A stretch of 64,000 nt of DNA. It comes from Myxococcales bacterium (lineage in GTDB: Bacteria; Myxococcota_A; Polyangia; Haliangiales; Haliangiaceae). Shown piece after piece: positions 43,213 to 52,433 of the stretch. Made by a program: the position numbers and the translations under genes. The stretch's first letter is position 1. Each line of letters begins with the position of its first letter. The notes beneath the pieces were generated by a model. That model had not been told where the DNA came from, ran no database searches, and was given only the letters and a program-made list of their open reading frames with translations. The DNA is taken from positions 186,001 to 250,000 of the forward strand of contig JADJGV010000003.1 in assembly GCA_016707895.1 (NCBI GenBank), in the 5' to 3' direction.

Positions 43213-43238
43213 GCAACCGCGGCGCGAGGCGGTCGATA
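43213..43238 (+). promoter_or_regulatory. ECF-like promoter element (copy 9), leaderless start
   Basis: GCAACC (43213-43218), 14-nt spacer, TCGATA (43233-43238). The ATG of the kinase (43247) starts exactly 8 nt later. Confidence 0.78.
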
Positions 43239-43246
43239 CCCGCGCC

Positions 43247-44571
<1,325 letters not shown>

Positions 44572-44590
<19 letters not shown>

Positions 44591-44710
44591 CGTGCCGCGC
44601 GGCAAGTCGCCCGCAGCCATGGAGTGCTACGTTCCATGTCGATGAAGCGCGGGCTTGGCCTCCTCATCGGCCTCGCTTGCGCGGCCTGCCCCGGCGCGAC
44701 GACGCCACCC
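44572..44710 (+). repeat. Direct repeat C1 (partner at 46612-46750)
   Basis: About 139 nt, nearly identical to 46612-46750. It starts within the last codons of the kinase gene and ends after the signal-peptide codons of a lipoprotein gene, marking the edge of a duplicated block. Confidence 0.85.
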
Positions 44711-44728
44711 GCGCCAGGCATGGGTTGA
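44636..44728 (+). pseudogene. Truncated 5' copy of the 426-aa lipoprotein gene
   Basis: ATG 44636 to TGA 44728 encodes 30 residues, a complete signal peptide with the same LACAACPGA lipobox region as the gene at 46676-47956, then a premature end. The surrounding sequence is repeated at 46612-46750. A leftover of duplication, directly in front of the 400-aa paralogue. Confidence 0.75.
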
Positions 44729-44766
44729 AGACGCGACCACGCCGCTCGCTCTGGTACGTTCCCGCC

Positions 44767-45969
44767 GTGGCCCGCCTGGCGACGGTCTCCTTCCTGCTCG
44801 CGCTCAGCGCCTGCCCCGCCGGCACGAAGCCCCCACCGTCCCCCCCGCCCGCCGCTGCCCTGCCGCACGAGCCCATCGACGTGCCCGTGTTCAACGCGGC
44901 GCGGAGCGAGGAACTCCAGCGGCTGGGGCCCGCGCGTGCGGTCTGGACGGGCTCCGAGGCCGTGTACGTGTCGCTGGGCGTGACATCGCTGTGGCTGGGC
45001 CGGATCGATGTGCAGGGGCGCCAGCTGGCGGAGGCGATCGAGGTGCCGCTTGGCCATCCGGTCTCGGGCGGCTCGGCCCCGACGTGGGTCGACGGGACGA
45101 TCGCGGCGGTCTATCGAGTTGGGGAGCGCAGCCACTGGATTCGCGTGCGCCCGTCTGGCGAGGTGGTCGTCGACCAGGAGCTGGAGAGCGAAGCCGGCTG
45201 GTTCCTGGCTTACGCCGAGGTCGCGTACGCCGGCGCGGCCGGCTTCGCCCTGGTCGCGCGCCCGACCGCGGGGGATGGGGCCACGCGCCTCGTGCCGTTC
45301 GGGCTAGACGGCCAGCGCCTCGGCGTGTCCGTCGACCTCGGGTGCAGCACTCCGTATGCGCTCACCGGCCTCACCAACGGCGTGGCGTTCGCGTGCAGGG
45401 CGCCGTCGCCAGGCTCGACCAAGGAAGAGGACGGCTTCGTCGCCGTGGTCCAGCAAGGCAAGACCATGTGGCGCCACGCAGTCCGCCCGGGTGGTCATCT
45501 CGTGCTCGGCACCGACGGCACCCGCGTGCTCGCCACCTACGAGGACGACCCGACGGGGCCGGATGCCTTTGAGGACCCACACATCCCCGTGCGCGTCGAC
45601 CTGCTCGGCCCCACCGGCGCCCTGGAGTCGTCGACCGTCGTTCCGTCGGTGCCGCCGGAGCTCCGCGCCCAGGTGATCTGGACCGGCAACGAGTTCGCGA
45701 CCGCCTCCGACCGCTGGCTCTTCCGCTACGGGCGCGATGGCACGCCGGTCGGCATCTGGGACGTCGAGCCACAGTGCAACCGCGAGTTCCACGCCACGAC
45801 GCTCCTCTGGACCGGCGCGCAGTACCTGGTCATCGGCGACTGGGGCTGGCGGACCTGCCCCGCACCGCTCCGCCCGGACGCCGGCCCCCCCACGGCTCAT
45901 CCGCTGGCCCCCGGCCTGCGATGGGATCCGGCGACCGACGCGATCGAGTCGCCGTACGACGACTGGTGA
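44767..45969 (+). CDS. Lipoprotein, probable beta-propeller (paralogue A)
   Basis: Predicted 400-aa lipoprotein from GTG 44767; the frame upstream lies within the kinase gene and is not coding. The signal peptide reads ARLATVSFLLALSAC (lipobox LSAC), then a Pro-rich linker. The body has repeated blades (AVWTGSEAVYVSLGVTSLWL, VIWTGNEFATASDRWLFRYG, TLLWTGAQYLVIGDWGWRTC) and ends APGLRWDPATDAIESPYDDW. It is clearly paralogous to the protein at 46676-47956, sharing WTG blades and the same C-terminal formula. Its stop faces a convergent small gene 5 nt away. Function unknown; surface-exposed. Confidence 0.83.
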   Translation: MARLATVSFLLALSACPAGTKPPPSPPPAAALPHEPIDVPVFNAARSEELQRLGPARAVWTGSEAVYVSLGVTSLWLGRIDVQGRQLAEAIEVPLGHPVSGGSAPTWVDGTIAAVYRVGERSHWIRVRPSGEVVVDQELESEAGWFLAYAEVAYAGAAGFALVARPTAGDGATRLVPFGLDGQRLGVSVDLGCSTPYALTGLTNGVAFACRAPSPGSTKEEDGFVAVVQQGKTMWRHAVRPGGHLVLGTDGTRVLATYEDDPTGPDAFEDPHIPVRVDLLGPTGALESSTVVPSVPPELRAQVIWTGNEFATASDRWLFRYGRDGTPVGIWDVEPQCNREFHATTLLWTGAQYLVIGDWGWRTCPAPLRPDAGPPTAHPLAPGLRWDPATDAIESPYDDW

Positions 45970-45974
45970 GGCGC

Positions 45975-46232
45975 TCACCAGATCGTGCGGCGTCCCAGCT
46001 CGGCGCGCGTGGCCTCGTCCGGGAACTCGCTGATCGGCACGCCTGCCTCCTCCTGGAACAGCGCCAGCGCTCGGCGGGTCGCCCGGCGGATCTGGTAGCG
46101 CATCGCCCCGATATCGAGGCCGTGTTCGCGGCAGTAGTCGGGCACCGACAGCCCGCCCTCACGCCACCGCTCCACGTGCCGCTGCCAAGCCTCGGCGCCG
46201 GGCGCCGTCTCGTTGTTCGCCATCCTCGCCAC
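45975..46232 (-). CDS. Chimera of IS66 TnpA-like helix-turn-helix and PGBD tail
   Basis: Predicted 85-aa protein. Residues about 14-50 (AWQRHVERWREGGLSVPDYC, REHGLDIGAMRYQIRR) match the helix-turn-helix of IS66 TnpA accessory proteins (AW..LV..WR.SGLS...FCR.HGL). Residues 53-85 (RALALFQEEAGVPISEFPDE, ATRAELGRRTIW) match the end of the peptidoglycan-binding domain of the 157-aa protein at 47971-48444. The junction lies at RRATRRALALFQ. It probably arose by recombination between an IS66 copy and a duplicated PGBD gene. Whether it is expressed is unknown. An IS66 transposase remnant lies at 22.4 kb. Confidence 0.65.
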   Translation of the reverse strand: MARMANNETAPGAEAWQRHVERWREGGLSVPDYCREHGLDIGAMRYQIRRATRRALALFQEEAGVPISEFPDEATRAELGRRTIW

Positions 46233-46285
46233 CCTGCACGACCGCGCGCCGCACCGACAGGCCGGGGCTCATGTAGCGGGTACCC

Positions 46286-46558
46286 GTCAACGAACGCTGG
46301 ATCTACCGCTACAGCGCTGACTGCCACGAAGTCGGCGTCTGGGACCTCGAGCCGCGGTGCACCCGCGACTTCCACGCCACCGGCCTCGCCTGGACCGGCG
46401 CGTCGTACCTGGTGACCGGCTTCTTCTTCTGGAACACCTGCGTCGACATCGGCGGGCGACCGATCGGCGACGACGACCGCCTCAAGCTGGTCGCCCCCGG
46501 CCTGCGCTGGGACCCTGCCGCCGATGCTCTCCAGCCTCCGCCGCCCGACGACTGGTAG
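46286..46558 (+). pseudogene. C-terminal remnant of a lipoprotein paralogue
   Basis: Ninety codons ending in TAG, nearly identical to the C-terminus of the 426-aa lipoprotein (VNERWIYRYSADCHEVGVWD, then LVAPGLRWDPAADALQPPPP, DDW). No start or signal peptide is present. The DNA 46284-46610 matches 47683-48009 with few changes. A decayed second copy. Confidence 0.85.
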
Positions 46559-46572
46559 TCGCGTCGCCGCGG

Positions 46573-46611
46573 CTACCAGAACGTCCGACGCGCGAGCGCG
46601 GTGCGCGTCGC
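46573..46611 (-). pseudogene. 12-codon remnant of the convergent PGBD gene
   Basis: On the minus strand ATRTALARRTFW and TAG, identical to the end of the 157-aa PGBD protein (47971-48444). It faces the lipoprotein remnant exactly as in the intact unit. Confidence 0.7.
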
Positions 46612-46750
46612 CATCCCCGACGTCCGCTGACGTGCCGCGCAGCAAGTCGCGCGCAGCCATGGAGTGCTACGTTCCATGTCGATGAAGCGCGGGCTTGGCC
46701 TCCTCGTCGTCCTCGCTTGCGCGGCCTGCCCTGGCGCGGCGACGCCACCC
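46612..46750 (+). repeat. Direct repeat C2 (partner at 44572-44710)
   Basis: Second copy of the 139-nt block, including the last kinase codons (catccccgacgtccgct) although no kinase gene precedes it here. This shows that the duplicated unit once included the kinase end. Confidence 0.85.
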
Positions 46751-47956
46751 ACCCAAGGCGCACCGCCAGCGGGGCCCGCGGCCATCACACCGAGCCACGC
46801 GCCGCTCGACGTCCCGATCGTCAACGCGTCGCGCGGCGAGGCGTTCCTGGGCGCGCGCTGGACCCACGTCGTCTGGACGGGCACCGAGGCGGTCTTCTTT
46901 GAGACCACCCCCGGCCGCTTGATGAGCAACCTCTGGGTCGGCCGCATGGATGCCCAGGGCCACGAGCTGTCCCGCGTCCAGGTGCCGCTCGACCACGAGG
47001 TCGACGTCGGCTCGTACCCCGTCTGGGTCGACGGCACGATCGCGGCCTTGTTCGGCGCGTATCCCAACAGCAACCTGACGCGTGTCCGCCCCGATGGTAC
47101 GCTTGTGGCCGACGTGGCGCTCAAGCCTGCGGCGGGCCGGTGGCTACTCGATACCGTTGCGAACTGGGGCCGCCGCGGACTCGATGTTGTCAGTGTAGAG
47201 GGGCAGCCAGACAATCCGCTTCCAGCGGCGGCCCAAGGGATCGCCACCTTCGATCTCCTTGGCAAGCGAACGGCCGATGCACCTCTCCAAGAGTGCGGTC
47301 TCGCAGGCGGGATTGTCTCCACGGCTTGGGGACTCGTCGTCTACTGCCGCGGCAACGAGGTCGTCCCAGGTCCCGGACGCCCAGCCTTGGAGGGGCCTGG
47401 GCGCGTCATTGGACTGCGTGATCACGCCGAGGTTTGGAGTCACGCCATTCGCCCCGGCGGACACGTGACGATGGGCAGCGACGGTGAACGCACTCTGCTG
47501 GTCTACGAGGATGCCCCTGGTTACGGCCGGATGGCCACCGACACCCTCAACGGCAGCGACACCGCTGTCCGGATCGAGCTCCTCGACGCCGCCGGGAAGG
47601 TCCTCACGTCGTCCGTCGTCAGCTCGATCGCTCCCAGACTGCCTGCGCGAAATCTACTCTGGACCGGCACCGAGTATGCCGCCGTAAACGAACGCTGGAT
47701 CTACCGCTACAGCGCGGACGGCCACGAAGTCGGCGTCTGGGACCTTGAGCCGCGGTGCACCCGCGACTTCCACGCCACCGGCCTCGCCTGGACCGGCGCG
47801 TCGTACCTGGTGACCGGCTTCTTCTTCTGGAACACCTGCCTCGACTTCGGCGGGCGTCCGCTGCGCGATGAGGACCGCCTCAAGCTGGTCGCCCCCGGCC
47901 TACGCTGGGACCCTGCCGCCGACGCTCTCCAGCCTCCGCCGCCCGACAACTGGTAG
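46676..47956 (+). CDS. Lipoprotein, probable beta-propeller (paralogue B)
   Basis: Predicted 426-aa lipoprotein from ATG 46676. The in-frame GTG at 46664 is possible but would add four residues before the signal peptide MSMKRGLGLLVVLACAAC (lipobox CAAC). Blades of the same form as paralogue A follow (THVVWTGTEAVFFETTPGRL, LWTGTEYAAVNERWIYRYSA, LAWTGASYLVTGFFFWNTCL). The C-terminus reads APGLRWDPAADALQPPPPDN. It is the only intact copy whose 5' and 3' ends also occur as fragments nearby. A TACGTT box lies 8 nt before the ATG. Function unknown. Confidence 0.83.
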   Translation: MSMKRGLGLLVVLACAACPGAATPPTQGAPPAGPAAITPSHAPLDVPIVNASRGEAFLGARWTHVVWTGTEAVFFETTPGRLMSNLWVGRMDAQGHELSRVQVPLDHEVDVGSYPVWVDGTIAALFGAYPNSNLTRVRPDGTLVADVALKPAAGRWLLDTVANWGRRGLDVVSVEGQPDNPLPAAAQGIATFDLLGKRTADAPLQECGLAGGIVSTAWGLVVYCRGNEVVPGPGRPALEGPGRVIGLRDHAEVWSHAIRPGGHVTMGSDGERTLLVYEDAPGYGRMATDTLNGSDTAVRIELLDAAGKVLTSSVVSSIAPRLPARNLLWTGTEYAAVNERWIYRYSADGHEVGVWDLEPRCTRDFHATGLAWTGASYLVTGFFFWNTCLDFGGRPLRDEDRLKLVAPGLRWDPAADALQPPPPDNW

Positions 47957-47970
47957 TCGCGTCGCCTCAG

Positions 47971-48444
47971 CTACCAGAACGTCCTACGCGCCAGCGCTGT
48001 GCGCGTCGCCTCATCGGGATACTTGCTGATCGGCACCGCCGCGTCTTCCTGGAACAAGCTCAGAGCACGCTCGGTCGCTGCATCGAGCCGCCCGGTGACA
48101 TCGACCTCGTATCCGAGCCACGCGAGCCGCTCTTGCACCCCGCGGATCGTCCCGAGCAAGTCGAAGCGCGGCGCCTCGTGGCCATCATCGTCGTGCTCGG
48201 CGACACACAGCGGCTCCGGCGCGTTCGGGTCAACTGGCGCCGGCACCGGCGCATCGAACGGCGCGTCCTCGATGAGGGGCATCGCGAGGAGCGCGCGGCG
48301 GCGCTCCGCTGGTAGCCCGACGGCGAGCTGGCCCCAGGCGCGGAGGTGTTCGGCATCGGGTGGATCGTCGCCGGGGACGCCCTCGATCACGGAGGCTGGC
48401 GGTCCAGCGACCTGAGAGCGTGGTGGGTTGTTGCGGTTCTGCAT
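47971..48444 (-). CDS. Small protein with peptidoglycan-binding domain
   Basis: Predicted 157-aa protein. The N-terminal half is Pro/Ala-rich with helices (LRAWGQLAVGLPAERRRALL). The C-terminal about 60 residues are a PG_binding_1-type domain: IRGVQERLAWLGYEVDVTGR, LDAATERALSLFQEDAAVPI, DEATRTALARRTFW. No signal peptide is present. It starts 17 nt after the stop of the VgrG gene on the same strand, so it is probably co-expressed with the spike. It could be an adaptor or effector delivered with it, or a protein that protects against its peptidase. It is convergent with lipoprotein paralogue B, and copies of its 3' end lie at 45975 and 46573. Confidence 0.78.
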   Translation of the reverse strand: MQNRNNPPRSQVAGPPASVIEGVPGDDPPDAEHLRAWGQLAVGLPAERRRALLAMPLIEDAPFDAPVPAPVDPNAPEPLCVAEHDDDGHEAPRFDLLGTIRGVQERLAWLGYEVDVTGRLDAATERALSLFQEDAAVPISKYPDEATRTALARRTFW

Positions 48445-48461
48445 GTTCGGCTTGTGGACGT

Positions 48462-51400
48462 TCAGCGTACTGGTAGCAGCAGCTCGGCTAGATTGGTCCC
48501 GCTCGCATAGGTGTCACCATCGACTTCGTTGGGATGGAGGCCCGCCCACCACGCGTACTGCTTCTTGACGAGTGTTGCGGCTTTCTTGGCTTGCGGTTCC
48601 GCGAGCTCCGCCTTGTACGACTCGGTGCGGTGCACCATGCTGACGATCCGGCCGATGCCAAGCTCGCGTGCCATCTCGATGATCTGGATGTCGAGTTCGG
48701 GGTGAGCCGGATCGGGAAACTGAAAATGCCACCACTCCCACTCTGAGTTGCGGCCGATTCGGTGCAGCTGGTCGCCCCCCGAGACGAGATCATCGATGCG
48801 GACAAAGTCGCCGACCACCGGCATCACGATTACGTCGGCCGCGGCCTTCACGGTCTGGAGCGGGGCCAAGATCGCTGCGCGGACCGCCCGCTCTCCCAGC
48901 AGTAGCAGCAACTCGACGAGGTCGGCGCGTGCATCCGCGGTGAGCTGGCTCGCTGCGGGTGGCGGGGTAGGCTCGGTGGGGTTGAACGCCCACGGCTGGT
49001 CGCCCTGGGCGCGCACCCACGCGCTCGCCTTCGCGGCAGTCACCGCCGCCTGGCCACCGGCAGCCGTCTGCAGCTTAGCCACCAACGCGTCGATCTTCGT
49101 ATCGAGCGCACCGACCGAGGCGGCGTAGGCGGCGACCGCCTGCGCTGTCTTGGCTTGGTCAGGGGCAACGGCGACGAATGCAGCAAAGGTTTTCAGGCCA
49201 TCTAGCGTCGCCGTGTACGCGCGACCACGCGCCGCCAGCACCAAGGCGAGGCCGCTCTGCTCGCTCAGCGTCACCATGTCCTTCATCTGGCTCGGCGTGG
49301 CGGCCCCACGCATGAGGTCCGCTACGAGCGCACGATCGGCGTCGGTGTCGACGTTGCCGTCAGCTCCGAAGAGCTTTCTGCCTGCTGCCTCAGCAGCCTT
49401 GACCGCCTGCGCGTGCTTGCGCTCCACCTCTTTCGCGCGCTTCACGAGATCGCTGCGACGGCCTTCCAGGTAGCCAGCGAGGAGAGCCTTGTTCAGCGAG
49501 GCGTCGAGCTTCGCCTCCTTGGTGGCGTTGAGCTGCGCGTTCTGCCTCACTGCCGCGTGCGGAATCCCAAGCGTCTGCGCCACCGCCGACTGGTCCGGAT
49601 ACCCGCGTGACGCCGCCCGCCTCGCAACGGCGCGGTTCGCGTAAGTCTTGAACCGGCTGTTCCCCTCGTACACGACCACGTACGGATCCATCGGCGTTGT
49701 CGCGCCCGTGTCGGTAGGAAAGTCGACGGCCAGCCCGCAGTAGTGGGTCGATGCGGGGACACGCTTGTTCGCGTACCGCCGCCACAGTGGCCAGTCCCAG
49801 GGGCGTCGCGGGCCGGCGTTCTGCAATAATCCGCCCGCACCCTCGATCGCGTACAGCCACGTCAGGATCTTCCGCGCCTGCCGCCGTTGCACCTTGAACG
49901 TCCCGCCGCCGTGCCACTTGATCGCGACTTGCTCGAACTCCTCACCGTCGAGCCGCGGCGTGAGCTGCCCGATCCGCCACGCGCGGAGCACCTTGGCGAT
50001 CCGCGCGTCGACTTTCATCGGCGGGGTGTACGACTTGCCGGGCGCGACGAACTTCTGCTTCTCGGCCCCGGTCAGGTTGGTCGGTTGCCCGGCGCGATAT
50101 GCCCCCGACGGTACTTGCTGGCTGTTGGTATCCCGCATCGACAGCCGGTCGAGCACCGTTATCCCGAGGAACGTCATCGGCCCGAACGCACCCGACGGCT
50201 CGTCCTTCGTCGAGAAGCCGGCGCCCGTGAGCGACCGCTCGCTGTCGAACCACAGCCCGAGCGCACCGAGGTCAGCCTGGAGGTCCCGCACGTCGAACCG
50301 GCACCGCGGCGCGGTCTGGGTGATCGCCGGGATGTTCACACCGAGGTGCGCCTTCATGTACAGGGTGAGCTTGCCGCCCCACGCCGCCAGGTTGGCCTTG
50401 CCAGCCTCGTCGAGCGTGACCCGGATGATGTCATCGACGTAGTGAGTCGACTCCTTCGCCTCCTTCGGCGACTTCTCCTCGCGCGGCGGCCAGGCCAGCT
50501 CGTACGCGAGCGAGCTGTCGGGGCTCTGCCAGTACGGCTGGTGGACGTGGGCGACCGCCTTGCTGGTCGCGGTGCTGCCCCCACCGCTCACTTCGGCGAC
50601 CACGTCCTGGCACGCCGTCAGGCCATGGACCTTGGGCTCGAAGCGCCAGCTAACCTTGCCACCGCTGACCGCAGCACTCGCCGTGGCCAGGACCGCGCCG
50701 CCGTCGGCGGCGAGGATCTTCACGGTGACATTGCCGAGGTTTTCGCACGTGGCCTCGACTGTGAGCGCGCCTGCCGCTGGGTCGGTCGCGGCATCGGTGA
50801 CCGTCCAGGCGCGGCGCGTGCCCCAGCGGGCTTCGCCGTCAGCCCACACCACCGCGGTCACCAGCGGCTTCGTGGTGTCATCCTTGTCCGCGAGGAGGCC
50901 CGCGGCGGCGGCACCCGCAGGCCCGACGACGTAGCCTCCCGAGATGCGCTCGGTACCGTGCCGCGTGAGCCGGAGCAGCGTATCGTCGCCGCCTGCGGCG
51001 GCGGTACCACCAGTAGCGGCGCCGCCGCCCGCCGCACCACTTCCTCCGGCAGCCTCGCTACCCCCACCACCGCCCGCCGCAGGCGCGCAATCTGGCACCT
51101 CGGCGACCGTTGCGTCGGCCTTGGCAGCGGCAGCGACACCGCCAGGGTTGACGTCGATGGTCGCGCCCTTCAGGGCTACCAGGTTGCCGGTGATCTTCAC
51201 GCCGGCCTTGCCGGTCCCGTCGACCCCGGTCGACTTGCCCATCAGGTCGACCGCGCCCTTGCCAGCGATGGCGATCTCGCCAGCGACGATGATGAACTCG
51301 TCATGCGCCTGCATGGCGACCGAGCCTTGCTTGGCCTCGATCGTGATCCCGGCGTCCTTGGCGATCGTCACGGTGCCGATACCGGCACCATCCGCGATGA

Positions 51401-51812
51401 TCACCTTGCCTTCCTTGTCCTCGAACGTGATCGTGTGACCCGACTTCGACGCGATCACGCGCCGCGGGTTGTCGCCACTGGCGTTCGCGTCGGGCGGTGC
51501 GTCGCTGCCGTTCCAGATCCGCCCGATGACGATCGGCCGCGCGACCTCGCCATGTTCGAAGCCGACGAGCACCTCATCATCGACCTCGGGCAGCGAGAAC
51601 CAGCCCCGGTCGCGGCCAGCGCCAATCGCGACCACCGGGCACCACCAGGTCGCATCGGGGCCGAGCACCGGGATGCGCACCTTCACGCGACACAGCTGCG
51701 CGGGGTCCTTGATGTCCACCACGAGGCCGATCACCACCTCGTGCGCGCGCTCGCCCTCAGCCTCCGCGGCGCGGAGTTGCTGGTGGATGAGCGAGGCGAG
51801 TCCCCAGATCAC
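48462..51812 (-). CDS. VgrG/gpV-type spike with PGBD and M15 peptidase parts
   Basis: Predicted 1116-aa protein from GTG 51812. Residues 25-110 form a gpV/VgrG OB-fold (VVDIKDPAQLCRVKVRIPVL, GAGRDRGWFSLPEVDDEVLV, VIGRIWNGSDAPP). The beta-helix spike follows (115-215, GHTITFEDKEGKVIIADGAG, KGATIDVNPGG). The gp27 part of long VgrGs is missing. After a Gly/Ala linker and an Ig-like region comes a PGBD (VRDLQADLGALGLWFDSERS, GAFGPMTFLG). The end has M15 (VanY-type) residues STHYCGLAVDF (His690, Asp697) and EWWH (Glu1026, His1029), separated by about 330 mainly helical residues. All zinc and catalytic residues are present, so this is probably a spike carrying its own cell-wall hydrolase. Followed by a PGBD gene. 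Confidence 0.87.
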   Translation of the reverse strand: MIWGLASLIHQQLRAAEAEGERAHEVVIGLVVDIKDPAQLCRVKVRIPVLGPDATWWCPVVAIGAGRDRGWFSLPEVDDEVLVGFEHGEVARPIVIGRIWNGSDAPPDANASGDNPRRVIASKSGHTITFEDKEGKVIIADGAGIGTVTIAKDAGITIEAKQGSVAMQAHDEFIIVAGEIAIAGKGAVDLMGKSTGVDGTGKAGVKITGNLVALKGATIDVNPGGVAAAAKADATVAEVPDCAPAAGGGGGSEAAGGSGAAGGGAATGGTAAAGGDDTLLRLTRHGTERISGGYVVGPAGAAAAGLLADKDDTTKPLVTAVVWADGEARWGTRRAWTVTDAATDPAAGALTVEATCENLGNVTVKILAADGGAVLATASAAVSGGKVSWRFEPKVHGLTACQDVVAEVSGGGSTATSKAVAHVHQPYWQSPDSSLAYELAWPPREEKSPKEAKESTHYVDDIIRVTLDEAGKANLAAWGGKLTLYMKAHLGVNIPAITQTAPRCRFDVRDLQADLGALGLWFDSERSLTGAGFSTKDEPSGAFGPMTFLGITVLDRLSMRDTNSQQVPSGAYRAGQPTNLTGAEKQKFVAPGKSYTPPMKVDARIAKVLRAWRIGQLTPRLDGEEFEQVAIKWHGGGTFKVQRRQARKILTWLYAIEGAGGLLQNAGPRRPWDWPLWRRYANKRVPASTHYCGLAVDFPTDTGATTPMDPYVVVYEGNSRFKTYANRAVARRAASRGYPDQSAVAQTLGIPHAAVRQNAQLNATKEAKLDASLNKALLAGYLEGRRSDLVKRAKEVERKHAQAVKAAEAAGRKLFGADGNVDTDADRALVADLMRGAATPSQMKDMVTLSEQSGLALVLAARGRAYTATLDGLKTFAAFVAVAPDQAKTAQAVAAYAASVGALDTKIDALVAKLQTAAGGQAAVTAAKASAWVRAQGDQPWAFNPTEPTPPPAASQLTADARADLVELLLLLGERAVRAAILAPLQTVKAAADVIVMPVVGDFVRIDDLVSGGDQLHRIGRNSEWEWWHFQFPDPAHPELDIQIIEMARELGIGRIVSMVHRTESYKAELAEPQAKKAATLVKKQYAWWAGLHPNEVDGDTYASGTNLAELLLPVR

Positions 51813-52097
51813 CGGAACACATCGCAGGCTTGGCGTGGGGCGTGCTCACCGCTCCGGGGGCGAGAGACACTGGTCCGATCTGTGTCGCAGCCCCTCCGGC
51901 GATCCGCTTGCAAGGGCAGTGAAGCCGCACCAACCAACATCTCCGGCACACGATACCCAGGCCCGATTGTGAGCGCAACCATGGTCAATCAAACAGACTG
52001 GCCGCGCTGTCCGGTCAGTGGCCCGACCCACGTCGGATCGCTCTCGAATCCGACGCTTCACCCTAGATCTGGTTGACGCCTTCGGCGTCGCGGCCGA

Positions 52098-52421
52098 TCA
52101 CCACACGCGTGAAGGTTGCTCACCTGGATCGCCACGCGCGCCGGCGCACGGTCGCGCGATGACGCGCGTCAATGCCCTGCCTGCTCGCAACGTCCTGCAG
52201 CAGCGGCCCCCGCGCCGCCTGCGGCGGAGCGGGCGCACCGGCCGCACGCTCACCGCGATCGGCGGCCTGCCGCGCGCCGGCCGCCGCCGCCGATCCTCTG
52301 GGACGTAGCGTACGTCCACGCTGGCCCACACCCCACGCGGAACCGTCCCCTCCCAGGCGTACCCATCCCAGGTCAGCGCTACTGTGGGCGTGGATGGCGC
52401 CGGCATGTCGCTCAAGGGCAT
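52098..52421 (-). CDS. Doubtful small protein downstream of the Mrr gene
   Basis: A 107-codon frame 12 nt after the Mrr-like gene. The first about 42 residues look genuine (STPTVALTWDGYAWEGTVPR, GVWASVDVRYVPED), then the sequence becomes Arg-rich and unlike a protein. The frame may be cut by a frameshift near 52290. Nothing convincing was found between 51813 and 52097. Confidence 0.3.
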   Translation of the reverse strand: MPLSDMPAPSTPTVALTWDGYAWEGTVPRGVWASVDVRYVPEDRRRRPARGRPPIAVSVRPVRPLRRRRRGGRCCRTLRAGRALTRVIARPCAGARGDPGEQPSRVW

Positions 52422-52433
52422 GTCAGGCGACGC

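Noticed and set aside
48462..51812. A complete T6SS or eCIS locus
   Set aside because: Only the spike and possible effectors are present. No sheath, tube, TssJLM or baseplate genes were found.
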